Shown here one piece after another: positions 28,782 to 39,297 of a stretch of DNA of 56,213 nucleotides. Both the position numbers and the translations under genes were made by a program. Origin of the DNA: Actinobacillus indolicus (GTDB taxonomy: Bacteria > Pseudomonadota > Gammaproteobacteria > Enterobacterales > Pasteurellaceae); NCBI RefSeq assembly GCF_901764975.1, contig NZ_CABFKH010000012.1:1-56213 (forward strand). The letters are read 5' to 3'. Numbering within the stretch: position 1 is the stretch's first letter; every line of letters starts with the position of its first letter. Under the pieces are notes generated by a model, which worked only from the letters and a program-made list of their open reading frames with translations, was not told the origin of the DNA and ran no database searches.

Positions 28782-30014
28782 CTATTTTAACGAGGTTGCT
28801 AACGTAATAATTTTTAACGTTAACTCACATGATTTCTCAAAAGCTGAAATAGGCAAAAATTCAAAATTAGAATGAAAATTATGGGCGCCAGTGAAATAAT
28901 TTGGCGTAGTAATTCCTTTCACAGAAAGCGCTGCACCATCTGTACCGCCACGCATTGGAATGACTTTTGCTGGCACTTGAATTTCATCCATGGCTTTGAA
29001 TAGCAAGTCAATAGAGCGTTTATCTTCTGTCAGCGTATTTGCAATATTGCCGTAAACATCCGTAATAACACAGTCTAGTTTAGCTCTTGGATAGCGTTGT
29101 TGAATCTGTGCTACTGATTTAACAATAAAGGCTTTACGATCTTCAAAACTCTTTTTGTCAAAATCTCGAATTGCAATTTGTACTGTCGCATTGCTTTGAT
29201 TACCGCTGATACCATTAAACCACCAGTATCCTTCTTTATGTTCGGTACATTCTGGTGTCTGAGTTCTATCGAAAAGTGCAATCAAATCTTGAGCCACTAA
29301 AATTGGATTTATCAAAACACCTTTTGCCGACATAGGGTGCGCACTGACACCTTGAATATGAATGGTTGCTGATGCTGCATTAAAGTTCTCATAAACAACC
29401 TCACCTAGCTCGCAACAATCAATAGTATAAGCAAAATCAGGTTTAAAACGGGAAAGATCAAGTAATTTTGCACCACGTAATCCAATTTCTTCATCAGGTA
29501 CAAAGGCAATATAGATATCTCCCGTTGGAATATTTTGTTCCTTAATGATGGAAAGTGCAGTCATGATGTTTGCGATTGCTGCTTTGTTATCAGCCCCTAA
29601 CACACTTGTTCCATCGCTAAAAATAATCTCTTGGTTAGGGTAAGCGAGTATTTCAGGATGTTCAGAGACTTTTAACCAAATGTTTTTCTCTTTATTTAAA
29701 CATAAATCTTCGCCTTCAAAGGTAAGAATTTGTGGATAGATATTAGGAGATAAAGAAACATCTACAGTATCCATATGTGCAATAAAACCAATAGGCGTTG
29801 CATCTGGAATGCTACCTTTAAGTATCGCAGTGACATTACTGTACTCATCTATTTCAATATTAGCTAAACCCAGCGCCTCTAACTCTTTGGCGAGTAATTT
29901 AGCCATTTCCCATTGCCCTTCGCTACTCGGTACTTGTTTTGCTGTGGCATTACTTTGGCTACTGATCGCTAAATAACGAAAAAAGCGTTCAATTAGTTGT
30001 GATTTTAAGTTCAT
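28782..30014 (-). CDS. pepT: Peptidase T
   Basis: 410 aa, M20B zinc aminopeptidase acting on tripeptides in the cytoplasm. Landmarks: IGFIAHMDTVDVS (first zinc histidine and aspartate), VLGADNKAAIANIM (bridging aspartate), FVPDEEIGLRGAK (catalytic glutamate), DCCELGEVVYENFNAA and MRGGTDGAALSVKGITTPNYFTGAHNFHS. Full family length. It starts 15 bases after the AbgT-type transporter gene and is co-transcribed with it, which suggests import of a peptide-like substrate followed by hydrolysis. Confidence 0.96.
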   Translation of the reverse strand: MNLKSQLIERFFRYLAISSQSNATAKQVPSSEGQWEMAKLLAKELEALGLANIEIDEYSNVTAILKGSIPDATPIGFIAHMDTVDVSLSPNIYPQILTFEGEDLCLNKEKNIWLKVSEHPEILAYPNQEIIFSDGTSVLGADNKAAIANIMTALSIIKEQNIPTGDIYIAFVPDEEIGLRGAKLLDLSRFKPDFAYTIDCCELGEVVYENFNAASATIHIQGVSAHPMSAKGVLINPILVAQDLIALFDRTQTPECTEHKEGYWWFNGISGNQSNATVQIAIRDFDKKSFEDRKAFIVKSVAQIQQRYPRAKLDCVITDVYGNIANTLTEDKRSIDLLFKAMDEIQVPAKVIPMRGGTDGAALSVKGITTPNYFTGAHNFHSNFEFLPISAFEKSCELTLKIITLATSLK

Positions 30015-30028
30015 ACAATTCTCCTTGC

Positions 30029-31573
30029 TTATGATCTCGGATAGGTGTATCCACTTTCAAAACCTAGCGGAATACCTAATCCCCAGAATATATAAAGGAC
30101 TAAAGTGAGTACAATAAATAGGCCGATAGTATATGGAATCATCATGGAACAGAGTGTTCCAACCCCTGTATTTTTGCAATAACGTTGACAATATGAAATG
30201 AGTAATGGATAGAAAGCAAACATCGGTGTAGATACATTCATGACTGAATCACTAATTCTAAATGCCGCTTGAGTTAATTCTGGGGAAATATTTACAGACA
30301 TTAACATTGGAACCAATATTGCAGAAAGTATCGCCCATTTGGAGGTAGCGGATGTAATAATAATATTCAACAATAGGGTTAGAATTAATACACCAAAAAT
30401 AGTGATACCTGCGGGCATTTGTAAGGATTTTAAAAATTCTGCACCGGATAATGCAAGTAATGTACCAATGCCAGAACGATTAAATGAATATAGGAATTGA
30501 GCACAGAAAAATGAGAAGACAATAAATGCCACTAGTGTATAGGTAATTCTCTCCATGGATTTTGTTACTGTTCGAGTATCTTTAAAGGTTTTAGCAATCA
30601 CACCGTGAATAAGAGACGGGATTGCAAAAAACATGAGTAACAATGGCACAATGAGTTGCATCATCGGTGCAGTCGGGCTTGTAAGAGAACCCTCTGGTGA
30701 ACGTAAAACAGAGTTATCGGGATAAGCTAATGCAAATAGCCCAATAGCCATTAAAATAAAGGCAAGAGAAGCCCAACGGAATGCTTTAAGATCAAGAGCG
30801 GTTGGTTGATTAATTTTTAGATCATCTTTATTGATGTCATTATCAATAGGCATATATCGTTGTAACCGAGGCTCAACAATTTTATCAGTGATGTACCAGC
30901 AGGTTGCAATAACAAAAAATGTACTGGTAAAACTTAAAAAGTAATTTCCTAATACATTCACATCATAACTAGGATCTAAAATTCTCGCCGCATTTTGAGT
31001 GAAACTCTGCATAATAGGATCAATGATTGACGGCGTAAAACTTGCTGAAAATCCACCCGCTAGTCCCGCAAATGATGCTGCAATACCCGCTAAAGGATGT
31101 TTACCTACGGAGTAGAAAATTAATGCAGCCACAGGCATTAAAATCACATATGCAGAATCTGCAGCAACATGTGCTAATACCCCAATAAAGATAACAGCAG
31201 GTGTCACTGCTTTTTTAGGAATAATATTTAATGCACGGCTCAGGCCAACATTGATGAATCCGCTAGCTTCAGCAATACCTATTCCAAGTGTGGCAACAAT
31301 AGTAATACCAAGTGGAGGAAAGTTAATAAAATTTTTCGTAAGAGAGGTTAGGAAGGCTAAAATTTCGGAAGGTTGAAAGAGATTGGTTACGGCTATTTTT
31401 TCTTTTGAAACGGGATGAATATAGTCAAAAGAAAAATAAGATAATCCCCAAGAAAGTAGCCAACAAATAATCAGAGCATAGATAAATAGCATGGTTATAT
31501 CAGGTAATTTATTACCAATATATTCTATTTTTTGTAACCAATCTTTTCGTGGTTTTAATGGTTCAGTTTGCAT
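30029..31573 (-). CDS. AbgT-family transporter
   Basis: 514 aa, about 12-13 membrane segments. Matches the AbgT family (p-aminobenzoyl-glutamate transporter of E. coli; some members export sulfonamides): KLPDITMLFIYALIICW at the start, PPLGITIVATLGIGIAEASGF, HVAADSAYVILMPVAALIF, GLAGGFSASFTPSIIDP and TSATSKWAILSAILVPMLM. I chose the ATG at 31573 (AGGAG 8 bases before); the frame is open 63 codons upstream but that part overlaps the gabD start and is not protein-like. Its pairing with pepT rather than abgA/abgB leaves the substrate open. Confidence 0.88.
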   Translation of the reverse strand: MQTEPLKPRKDWLQKIEYIGNKLPDITMLFIYALIICWLLSWGLSYFSFDYIHPVSKEKIAVTNLFQPSEILAFLTSLTKNFINFPPLGITIVATLGIGIAEASGFINVGLSRALNIIPKKAVTPAVIFIGVLAHVAADSAYVILMPVAALIFYSVGKHPLAGIAASFAGLAGGFSASFTPSIIDPIMQSFTQNAARILDPSYDVNVLGNYFLSFTSTFFVIATCWYITDKIVEPRLQRYMPIDNDINKDDLKINQPTALDLKAFRWASLAFILMAIGLFALAYPDNSVLRSPEGSLTSPTAPMMQLIVPLLLMFFAIPSLIHGVIAKTFKDTRTVTKSMERITYTLVAFIVFSFFCAQFLYSFNRSGIGTLLALSGAEFLKSLQMPAGITIFGVLILTLLLNIIITSATSKWAILSAILVPMLMSVNISPELTQAAFRISDSVMNVSTPMFAFYPLLISYCQRYCKNTGVGTLCSMMIPYTIGLFIVLTLVLYIFWGLGIPLGFESGYTYPRS

Positions 31574-31739
31574 AATTTTTCTCCTGTGAATAAAAGGATT
31601 AGGAAAACATCCATTCAATGTTATATTCCAAAAGTCAGGTTGTGTCAATTTTGTATACAAATGAAGCTCAAAAATATAACATAAAGATACGTTATCAATT
31701 TTAAATTTCTCACTATGTGTAAAATGGAGTGCAAAAAAT

Positions 31740-33186
31740 ATGCAAAGCTTCGCCCTACTCAAAACCCAAGCCTATATCAATGGCGATTTTATTGATGCGC
31801 TGAATAATAAGACTTTTGCGGTCACCAACCCCGCAACCCTTGAAGAAATTTGCCAAGTCGCAGATTTAGGGGAGAAAGAGACAGAACAAGCCATTCTTGC
31901 GGCAGAAGTTGCACAAATAAGCATGGGCAAAAGTACTGCCTAAAGAACGGGCAAATATCTTACGCCGTTGGTTTGAGTTGGTTATGCAAAACCAAGAAGA
32001 ACTGGCTCAAATTCTGAGTTTAGAGCAAGGCAAGCCGATTGCCGAAAGCCGTGGTGAGATTGCTTATGGTGCTAGTTTTATCGAATGGTTTGCAGAAGAA
32101 GCCAAACGGATTTACGGCGATATTTTGCCGTCGGATAAAACCAATCATCGACTCATGGTGATTAAGCAACCTATCGGTGTTGTCGCAGCTATCACTCCTT
32201 GGAATTTCCCTAATGCGATGATTACTCGCAAAGCCGCTCCAGCTTTGGCGGCAGGTTGTGCAGTTGTTGTGAAGCCTGCGGCAGAAACACCTCTATCAGC
32301 CTTAGCATTAGCTGAACTTGCTCATCAAGCAGGTTTACCGAAAGGGTTGTTAAATATTGTCACCAGTACTGATGCTGTTACAGTGGGTAAAGTCCTTACC
32401 GAAAGCCCTATCGTTCGTAAAGTCACCTTCACAGGTTCTACTCGAGTTGGAAAAATTTTAATGGAACAATCCGCTTGTACCGTGAAAAAACTTGCTTTAG
32501 AGCTTGGGGGAAATGCCCCTTCTATCGTGTTTGATGATGCAGATTTAGATAACGCCGTTGAAGGTGTTTTTGCCTCGAAATTCCGCAATAGCGGACAAAC
32601 TTGTGTCTGCACTAACCGCATTTATGTGCAAGCGGGTATTTATGAGCAATTTCTTGCAAAATTTAAACAGAAGATGGCTCAAATAAAATTAGGAAGTGCA
32701 AATGAACAAGGTGTCACAATGGGGCCTCTTATCACGCAATCTGCGGTAGAAAAAATGCAACGCCATATTGAAGATGCGGTTCAAAAAGGCGCAACAGTCA
32801 TGATGGGTGGAAAACCGAGTGCATTAGGTGGTACATTCTTTGAGCCAACCTTGTTACGAGATGCGACACAATCTATGTTGATCGCTCATGAAGAGACCTT
32901 CGCTCCCCTCGCGCCAATTATCAAATTTGAAACGGAAGAAGAGGCCATTCAAATGGCAAATGATACAGAATTTGGTTTAGCCTCTTATCTCTTCACACAA
33001 GATATGAGCCGTATTTGGCAAGTGTCAGAAGCGTTAGAATATGGGATTGTAGGAATCAATGAAGGGTTGATCAGTAACGAAATCGCACCTTTTGGCGGAG
33101 TAAAAGAGTCTGGCTTAGGAAGAGAAGGATCGAAATATGGTCTTGAAGAGTTTTTAGAAATGAAATATCTCTGTTTGAAAATTTAA
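31740..33186 (+). pseudogene. gabD: Succinate-semialdehyde dehydrogenase, frameshifted
   Basis: The reading frame from ATG 31740 stops at 31943; the continuation in another frame runs to 33186. Together they match GabD (NADP-dependent aldehyde dehydrogenase) end to end. The break is at about 31915-31921: in frame 1 the text reads ...AAEVAQIS, while the expected [17 protein letters not shown] continues one base over, consistent with one inserted base. Downstream motifs are intact: [45 protein letters not shown] (catalytic Cys), [17 protein letters not shown] recent mutation or a sequencing error is equally possible. It diverges from the abgT-type gene. Confidence 0.85.
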
Positions 33187-33195
33187 TGTGGATAA

Positions 33196-33242
33196 ACAAG
33201 CGGTCGGCTTTTGCAAAAAATTTGTAAGAACTGACCGCTTGT
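33196..33242. terminator. Inverted uptake-signal pair between gabD and glpC
   Basis: ACAAGCGGTC (33196-33205) and GACCGCTTGT (33233-33242) enclose 27 bases containing TTTTGCAAAAAATTTG. Placed between two convergent units, it can fold in either transcript; likely a bidirectional terminator. Confidence 0.65.
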
Positions 33243-33253
33243 CTATGGTTAAG

Positions 33254-34531
33254 TTATCTCTCCAACGCCATCGCCAACAAGGTAATCGGGTGTAGGCAGG
33301 TTAAGTTGGTGGACATATCAATTTGCCATTTACAGGTTTCGCACTCGGAAACGACATAGTCAAAACCGCCGTTGTTGATGTGTTGGAACAATGGATTTCC
33401 GATGGCTTGTGAAGTTTCGTAGTTTTCCGCTTTGAAGCCGTAAGTCCCTGCAATACCACAACATTGTGATGGTAACATCACAATTTCAATCCCTGGGATA
33501 TGTTTTAATACATCAAGGGTGTAAGGCGCCCAACCTGCTTTATCAACGTGACAAGCGGTATGATAGGCAATGCGTAATGGCATCTGTTTGAATTTTGGTT
33601 TTTTGCCTTGATTAAACAGTTCATAGAGATATTTGGTGACAATATTAACGTGTGGACGGACTTTGGCGTTATCCATGCCTAAAACGTGATGATATTCGTC
33701 ACGCAAATTCATTGTACAGCTTGATGATGTTCCTACTACATCAAGCTCCCTGTTCATTACGACTTTTTCAAGTTCCGCAAGGTTGAATTTCGCTAACCCT
33801 TTTGCTCTTTCTGGGAAGCCATTTACAGCCAATGGCAAACCACAGCACTTCTCTTTTTCAAGTAGCATTACGCCGATGTCCATCGCGTTAAACACATCAA
33901 TCAACTCTTTACCAAGTTGTGGGTTGTTGTAGTTCACATAGCAACCGTGATAGTAAGCCACTTTTTCACGGTAAAGGGCTTGGCGTTCTTGCTCTTTTTT
34001 CATATACCAGTTGCGGAATGAGCCAAACGAATATTTTGGCAATGAGCGATGACGGCTCACTTTGATGGTTTTTTCAAGCAAGAATTTGGTTGCTTTTAGA
34101 CCTGTGATGGTATTGACAATCGGGGCTAATGGGGTGTTCATTTTGCCCATAATGTCAGTATTGCTCAAAATAGCATCACGCAATTTGTGCATTAGCGGTT
34201 TGTTTTGGCGATCTAAATGACGGTTTCTCGCTCGCACAATAATGTCACCAATTTTGACATCAGACGGACAAGCCACTTCGCAACGTTTGCAGTTGGTGCA
34301 GTATTTGAGTGCTTCATCATAAAGTTCAGGGCTTTTTAAGCGTAAACGCTCACCATCTGGGCCTGATTGTTTCGGACCTGGATACATCGGGTTATTACGC
34401 GAAACAGGGCAAACCGCCGTACAAGCGGTACATTTAATGCAACTTTCAAAGGACTCATCAAAACCGTGATGAACAACGGCAGAATGGGTATTTTGTTGAG
34501 CTTGTTCGATTAAGCGTTGAATGTTGTTCAT
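33254..34531 (-). CDS. glpC: Anaerobic glycerol-3-phosphate dehydrogenase subunit C
   Basis: 425 aa iron-sulfur subunit that anchors GlpAB to the membrane and passes electrons to menaquinone. Two ferredoxin motifs, CIKCTACTAVCPV and CTNCKRCEVACP, lie near the N-terminus; two CCG domains follow (HGCYVNY...EKCCGLPL and YHTACHVD...SQCCGIAG). I chose ATG 34531, one base after the glpB stop, so translation is likely coupled; the frame extends 11 codons upstream into glpB. An uptake signal lies inside the gene at 33551. Confidence 0.96.
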   Translation of the reverse strand: MNNIQRLIEQAQQNTHSAVVHHGFDESFESCIKCTACTAVCPVSRNNPMYPGPKQSGPDGERLRLKSPELYDEALKYCTNCKRCEVACPSDVKIGDIIVRARNRHLDRQNKPLMHKLRDAILSNTDIMGKMNTPLAPIVNTITGLKATKFLLEKTIKVSRHRSLPKYSFGSFRNWYMKKEQERQALYREKVAYYHGCYVNYNNPQLGKELIDVFNAMDIGVMLLEKEKCCGLPLAVNGFPERAKGLAKFNLAELEKVVMNRELDVVGTSSSCTMNLRDEYHHVLGMDNAKVRPHVNIVTKYLYELFNQGKKPKFKQMPLRIAYHTACHVDKAGWAPYTLDVLKHIPGIEIVMLPSQCCGIAGTYGFKAENYETSQAIGNPLFQHINNGGFDYVVSECETCKWQIDMSTNLTCLHPITLLAMALER

Positions 34532-34532
34532 A

Positions 34533-35816
34533 TTATGCCCCCATAATTTCTTCTGCAACGGCAAGTGCCGTTACCACTGCCACACCTGAGCCACAGCCTA
34601 ATTCAAGGCTATTAAAACCGCCAATGACGTTGCCAGTTGCATATAAATTCGCCATAAATTGCCCATCTTTGCGAACTTGGCATTTTTCGTTGATCGCAAC
34701 CCCTGCCGATTGATACGGTTGTGGCGATGAAAAGCGATTAGCCGTCCACGACAAGCGGTCAGTTTCATTGAAATCTTTGCAACCAATAATATCGGCTTGG
34801 AACACTGGTTCAAAAATGCGATCAAAGTCCGCTTTTAAGCCGTTGCTGAAATAGCTTCCTGTGGCGAGTACAAAATGTTCCGCACTGATCGCATTGTCTT
34901 GGTGAAGCTGGGTATAAATCCGTTGTACTTTGCCATTTTCAATATCGGCTTTTAATGCTCTGTCGCCGTTTAACATCAAACCGCCTAAGCGTTCAAAACG
35001 GTGGCGAAGTTGTTTATGTTGGCGAATGCCGAGTAATGATGGCGGTAAGGTTGGTAATTCAAAAATCGTCGCTTCCACCGCTTGTTGTAACTGATTGAAG
35101 AAACTTTGATCGTCTAAGCCGAAACAAGCAGGTAAGAAGATCGCTTCTGCCCCTTTGGTTGCCGTTTTGATTTCTGCCACAAGATCACGGAAAGCCAGTT
35201 TGTGTTCTAACACTTGAGCAATATTAACGCTACGGAACTCACGCGCATCATTACGCAGTTGGTCAAGCTCTGGAATGTTGAGATAGCCTGTGCTTAATTC
35301 GCAGTGAGTAAATTGTGGATTTTGTTTTAGGTTATCGGCTAACAGTTGTGGCTGGAAGTCGTGATAGCCTTCGATCCCCAATATCGCAATCGTTTTATAC
35401 GGGAAAGGTTCGCTACCTTTGACTGTTGGTACACTGTTTGGCGATAACCACGCCCCACGCAAGCCACCTAAAGGCGTTACTCGTAGATGATTTTGTGCGG
35501 TAGAGCCGATTAAATCGAGCTTGAGCGATGTGGCAAGTTGTTCAAATTGTGTCGCTTTGGCAAGCACTTTCTCTTTGCTAAGTAAGCTGTAAGGGTGTTG
35601 TGGCAACTGTTTTACGAAAGTTGTATAGGATTTGCAAAAATCAGCGACAAACTCACCGCTTGGTAAACGGCTGAGTAAATCCATTGAACCCGAAGAGAAA
35701 TCAATCGCCGCTTGACCATTGTTGATAATCACACAACGTTTACCCTGTTCTTGTAGGGCAACCCCACAGGTTAAGCCTGCAAGACCGCCACCGATAATGA
35801 CTACATCAAAATTCAT
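34533..35816 (-). CDS. glpB: Anaerobic glycerol-3-phosphate dehydrogenase subunit B
   Basis: 427 aa flavoprotein subunit. The N-terminal FMN/FAD fold is [20 protein letters not shown], with [14 protein letters not shown] next and the C-terminal [33 protein letters not shown]. The start at 35816 overlaps the end of glpA by 11 bases. Contains an uptake signal at 34751. Confidence 0.95.
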   Translation of the reverse strand: MNFDVVIIGGGLAGLTCGVALQEQGKRCVIINNGQAAIDFSSGSMDLLSRLPSGEFVADFCKSYTTFVKQLPQHPYSLLSKEKVLAKATQFEQLATSLKLDLIGSTAQNHLRVTPLGGLRGAWLSPNSVPTVKGSEPFPYKTIAILGIEGYHDFQPQLLADNLKQNPQFTHCELSTGYLNIPELDQLRNDAREFRSVNIAQVLEHKLAFRDLVAEIKTATKGAEAIFLPACFGLDDQSFFNQLQQAVEATIFELPTLPPSLLGIRQHKQLRHRFERLGGLMLNGDRALKADIENGKVQRIYTQLHQDNAISAEHFVLATGSYFSNGLKADFDRIFEPVFQADIIGCKDFNETDRLSWTANRFSSPQPYQSAGVAINEKCQVRKDGQFMANLYATGNVIGGFNSLELGCGSGVAVVTALAVAEEIMGA

Positions 35817-37497
35817 TGCTATCTGTCCCCTGTTGAGCTTGCTCTGCAAGCGGTTGCATATCATTTAGACCTAATAAACTGTAATAGATCCAACTGGTAA
35901 AATCGGCTTCTCGAATGGCATCGCCCCACGCAATAGGCTCAATCCCACGCCAGCGTTCTTCCATAAAAGAAGCCAGTTGGGTGGTGGATTGTCGTGGTGT
36001 TGCCACTTCAAAACGGGTCATCAACCCTGCGGCACGGCAAGCACAGAGTTCCGCTTGACAAGTTCCCATACCAACACGGGTACGGCGACGTAGATCGACA
36101 AGATTATTGACACTTAGCTCGTCCACCGCATAGCGAACTTCCCCTGCGGTGACTGCTTCACACTCACAAACAAGAGAGCGGTCAAGGCGTTCTTTATCCA
36201 ATAGGCGAGTAGCACGAGAACCGTGACGATAAACCGCAGAATAGCGAATGGTACTTGGTAGTGAAATGACTTTGCTGTTGGTTTCCGCTCGGCTTTCGCT
36301 TGAACCTGGTAAGGCTTTTTCTGCGGTAACACAGCGGTCGGTTTTGTTTAATTTTTTGCAAACGAGATCCGTTGCCCATTCAGCCATTAAGCGATAGGTC
36401 ATTAACTTACCGCCTGTGATGGTAATAAAGCCTTCTAAGCCATCACGCTCTTGGTGATCGAGTAAGACTATACCTCGGCTGACATTACGTCCTGATGGAT
36501 CATCATCGGTAGCCACTAATGGGCGAACCCCTGCGTAAGCACGCAATACACGGGTATGTCTTAAACTTGGTGCAAGTTTTTCACCTTCTCTAAAGAGAAT
36601 ATCGACTTCTTCAGGGGTGACGATCATATTGTCGATTTGATCGTAAGGGATACGGCTTGATGTTGTTCCGATAACGCTGATGGTATCACCCGGAACCAAA
36701 ATATCTGCATCGGCAGGCTTACGGCAACGGTTGATCACCATTTTGTTGATACGGTGTCCCATCACCAGCAATGCCCCTTTGGCTGGGAACATTCTGATTT
36801 TCAAATCGGCATATTCAGCAATGCCTTGTCCCCAAATACCACCGGCATTCACAACAACAGGGGCAAAGAATTGACGTTCCACTCTATTTTTATGGTCGTA
36901 AACGTTCACGCCAATCACTTTACCGCCTTCACGGATTAACCCTTTCACTTCGCAATAGGTAAAGACTTTCGCACCATTCTCTGCGGCATCTAGCATATTT
37001 GATGCCGTTAGACGAAATGGATCAATCGAACCATCAGGCACAACCACTGCACCTACAAGGGCCGGATTTACCGAAGGCTCCATTTGCATCGCAAGTTTTG
37101 GATCGATAGCGACCGCTTCAATGCCCGACTCCGTACAGGCTTGAATAAAGGTTTTTTGATAGGCGAGATCATCTTCAGGCAAGGTAATAAACAGCCCTTC
37201 CGTTTCATCAATACAGTGACGAGCAATCCGACGTAAGATTTTATTTTCTTCAATACACTCCGTTGCAGACTCACGGTCGTTTACCGCATATCTTGCCCCA
37301 CTGTGCAACAAACCGTGATTACGCCCTGTTGCCCCTGTCGCAATATCTCGACGCTCAAGCAAAATACAGTCAATGCCACGCAATGCACAGTCACGAGCAA
37401 TCCCAGCGCCTGTTGCACCGCCACCAATGATAATCACATCCGCCGTTAAGGGTGAAAAATCAGCCACATTTTTATACATACGAGGTGATATGTTCAT
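35806..37497 (-). CDS. glpA: Anaerobic glycerol-3-phosphate dehydrogenase subunit A
   Basis: 563 aa catalytic FAD subunit; oxidises sn-glycerol-3-phosphate to dihydroxyacetone phosphate under anaerobic conditions. FAD motif [21 protein letters not shown], then [15 protein letters not shown] and [14 protein letters not shown]. The C-terminal BFD-like [2Fe-2S] domain has [11 protein letters not shown] and [17 protein letters not shown]. Start at ATG 37497 with GGGGG 5 bases before; a GTG four codons upstream is less likely. First gene of glpABC, divergent from glpT. Confidence 0.96.
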   Translation of the reverse strand: MNISPRMYKNVADFSPLTADVIIIGGGATGAGIARDCALRGIDCILLERRDIATGATGRNHGLLHSGARYAVNDRESATECIEENKILRRIARHCIDETEGLFITLPEDDLAYQKTFIQACTESGIEAVAIDPKLAMQMEPSVNPALVGAVVVPDGSIDPFRLTASNMLDAAENGAKVFTYCEVKGLIREGGKVIGVNVYDHKNRVERQFFAPVVVNAGGIWGQGIAEYADLKIRMFPAKGALLVMGHRINKMVINRCRKPADADILVPGDTISVIGTTSSRIPYDQIDNMIVTPEEVDILFREGEKLAPSLRHTRVLRAYAGVRPLVATDDDPSGRNVSRGIVLLDHQERDGLEGFITITGGKLMTYRLMAEWATDLVCKKLNKTDRCVTAEKALPGSSESRAETNSKVISLPSTIRYSAVYRHGSRATRLLDKERLDRSLVCECEAVTAGEVRYAVDELSVNNLVDLRRRTRVGMGTCQAELCACRAAGLMTRFEVATPRQSTTQLASFMEERWRGIEPIAWGDAIREADFTSWIYYSLLGLNDMQPLAEQAQQGTDSNEF

Positions 37498-37597
37498 CGC
37501 AACCCCCACAAAACAAACAAAAATAAATTAAATTGTTGGTATTCTATCCTTAATCAACATTTTTAAACAAGAAAATGAGCGAAAAAGAAATTAATTT

Positions 37598-37613
37598 TGT
37601 GATAAATTTCACA
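37598..37613. promoter_or_regulatory. CRP site 1 in the glpA/glpT divergent region
   Basis: TGTGATAAATTTCACA, perfect TGTGA-N6-TCACA, 101 bp before glpA and nearer to it than the second site. Confidence 0.83.
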
Positions 37614-37638
37614 TTTCTTTGAATTATTGAGTGAGTTT

Positions 37639-37654
37639 TGTGAAATGGCTCACA
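37639..37654. promoter_or_regulatory. CRP site 2 in the glpA/glpT divergent region
   Basis: TGTGAAATGGCTCACA, perfect TGTGA-N6-TCACA, 131 bp before glpT. The two sites are 41 bp centre to centre, close to four helical turns. The 280-bp region holds no gene. Confidence 0.83.
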
Positions 37655-37777
37655 AAATGAAGAAATACTCCTTTTTAATTTTCAAAAAAGGGATATTATG
37701 AACAACGTCAAGGTCTGGATATGTTTATAAGCAAAAACAGACCTTATTTGTCTATAAATTTTATTGTTGGAGGCTCT

Positions 37778-39223
37778 ATGTTTGGTCCTTTTAAACCAGC
37801 CCCGCACATTGCGGAGCTACCAAAAGAGAAGATAGATTCGACCTATAATCGCTTGCGTTGGCAGGTGTTTGCAGGGATCTTCTTCGGTTATGCGGCTTAT
37901 TATTTCGTTCGAGCGAATTTCGATTTAGCTCAAAAAGGTTTGATTGAAGCCGGCTTATACAACAAGGCAGAACTCGGTATCATTGGTACGGGGGCTGGTC
38001 TTGCGTACGGTTTATCTAAATTCGTGATGGCGTGGATGTCAGACCGTTCAAACCCAAAAGTCTTTTTACCATTCGGTTTATTGTTATCCGGCTTGTGTAT
38101 GACAATGATGGGCTTGATGCCGTGGGCAACCTCAGGTATCGCAGTAATGTTCGTGATGATCTTCTTAAATGGTTGGTTCCAAGGTATGGGTTGGCCGCCG
38201 TGCGGACGTACGATGGTTCACTGGTGGTCTAAATCCGAGCGTGGTACGATCGTGTCTATTTGGAACTGTGCGCATAACGTGGGCGGTATGGTACCGGGCT
38301 TGATGGTGATTCTTGCTGGTGCAATTTACTTCAACACCTATGGCGTAGAAGCAACCGCGAAAGACGTATGGCAACAAGCGTTATACTATCCGGGTATCGC
38401 AGCAATGATTGCGGCAGTGCCAATCTATTTTATGATGAAAGATACACCACAATCTTGCGGTTTACCATCAATTGAAAAATGGCGTAACGATTACCCAGAT
38501 GATTACGATGAGAAAAAATCTGAAACTGAATTAACCACCAAAGAGATTTTATTCACTTATGTATTGAAAAATAAACTCTTGTGGTATATCGCCATCGCAA
38601 ACGTCTTTGTTTACTTAATCCGTTATGGTGTATTGAAATGGTCACCAGTTTATTTGGGCGAAGTCAAACACTTCAATATCAAAGGCACCGCATCGGCTTA
38701 TATTATCTATGAACTTGCGGCAATCCCAGGTACATTACTCTGCGGTTGGGTATCCGACAAAATCTTCAAAGGTAAACGTGGTTTAACTGGTTTCGTGTTT
38801 ATGATTTTAACCACTGCAGCTGTTGTTGCTTTATGGATGAACCCGGCCACACCGGAAGCAGAATTGGCTCAATATGCAGGCAAAGCGTGGTATGAAAACC
38901 CATATCAATTGATGGACTTCATCCTGATGACCACAATCGGCTTCTTAATCTACGGCCCTGTAATGTTAATCGGCTTGCACGCACTTGAACTTGCACCGAA
39001 AAAAGCAGCGGGTACATCAGCAGGTTTCACAGGCTTATTTGGTTACTTAGGTGGTACAGTATCTGCATCAGCCGTTGTTGGTTGGGCTGCAGAGTACTAC
39101 GGCTGGGATGGTGGCTTCTATGTCATGATCGCAGGTGGCGTATTAGCAGTATTACTCATGCTTATCGTTATGCTTGAAGAAGGTAAACATAAAGCTCGCT
39201 TAGAAGATAGCTACGGTAAATAA
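37778..39223 (+). CDS. glpT: Glycerol-3-phosphate:phosphate antiporter
   Basis: 481 aa, organophosphate:phosphate antiporter of the major facilitator superfamily, 12 membrane helices. Starts [44 protein letters not shown], the GlpT signature with the substrate-binding arginine at the end of helix 1. [25 protein letters not shown] is also characteristic. The ATG at 37778 has TTGGAGG 7 bases before. It also takes up fosfomycin in relatives. Confidence 0.97.
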   Translation: MFGPFKPAPHIAELPKEKIDSTYNRLRWQVFAGIFFGYAAYYFVRANFDLAQKGLIEAGLYNKAELGIIGTGAGLAYGLSKFVMAWMSDRSNPKVFLPFGLLLSGLCMTMMGLMPWATSGIAVMFVMIFLNGWFQGMGWPPCGRTMVHWWSKSERGTIVSIWNCAHNVGGMVPGLMVILAGAIYFNTYGVEATAKDVWQQALYYPGIAAMIAAVPIYFMMKDTPQSCGLPSIEKWRNDYPDDYDEKKSETELTTKEILFTYVLKNKLLWYIAIANVFVYLIRYGVLKWSPVYLGEVKHFNIKGTASAYIIYELAAIPGTLLCGWVSDKIFKGKRGLTGFVFMILTTAAVVALWMNPATPEAELAQYAGKAWYENPYQLMDFILMTTIGFLIYGPVMLIGLHALELAPKKAAGTSAGFTGLFGYLGGTVSASAVVGWAAEYYGWDGGFYVMIAGGVLAVLLMLIVMLEEGKHKARLEDSYGK

Positions 39224-39242
39224 TTACCTATCTGAAATTTGA

Positions 39243-39270
39243 AAGGAAGAACATTTGTTCTTCCTTTTTT
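39243..39270 (+). terminator. Intrinsic terminator between glpT and glpQ
   Basis: AAGGAAGAACA (39243-39253), TT, TGTTCTTCCTT (39256-39266), then TTTTT. Strong 11-bp stem 19 bases after glpT, so glpQ either depends on read-through or has its own weak promoter in the remaining 28 bases, which is too short for one; partial termination is likely. Confidence 0.8.
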
Positions 39271-39297
39271 ATCAACAACAAAAACCAAGGAACATCT

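Noticed and set aside
31574-31762. N-terminal 63-residue extension of the AbgT-type protein
   Set aside because: It overlaps the gabD start, has no membrane-protein character, and a better ATG with AGGAG exists at 31573.
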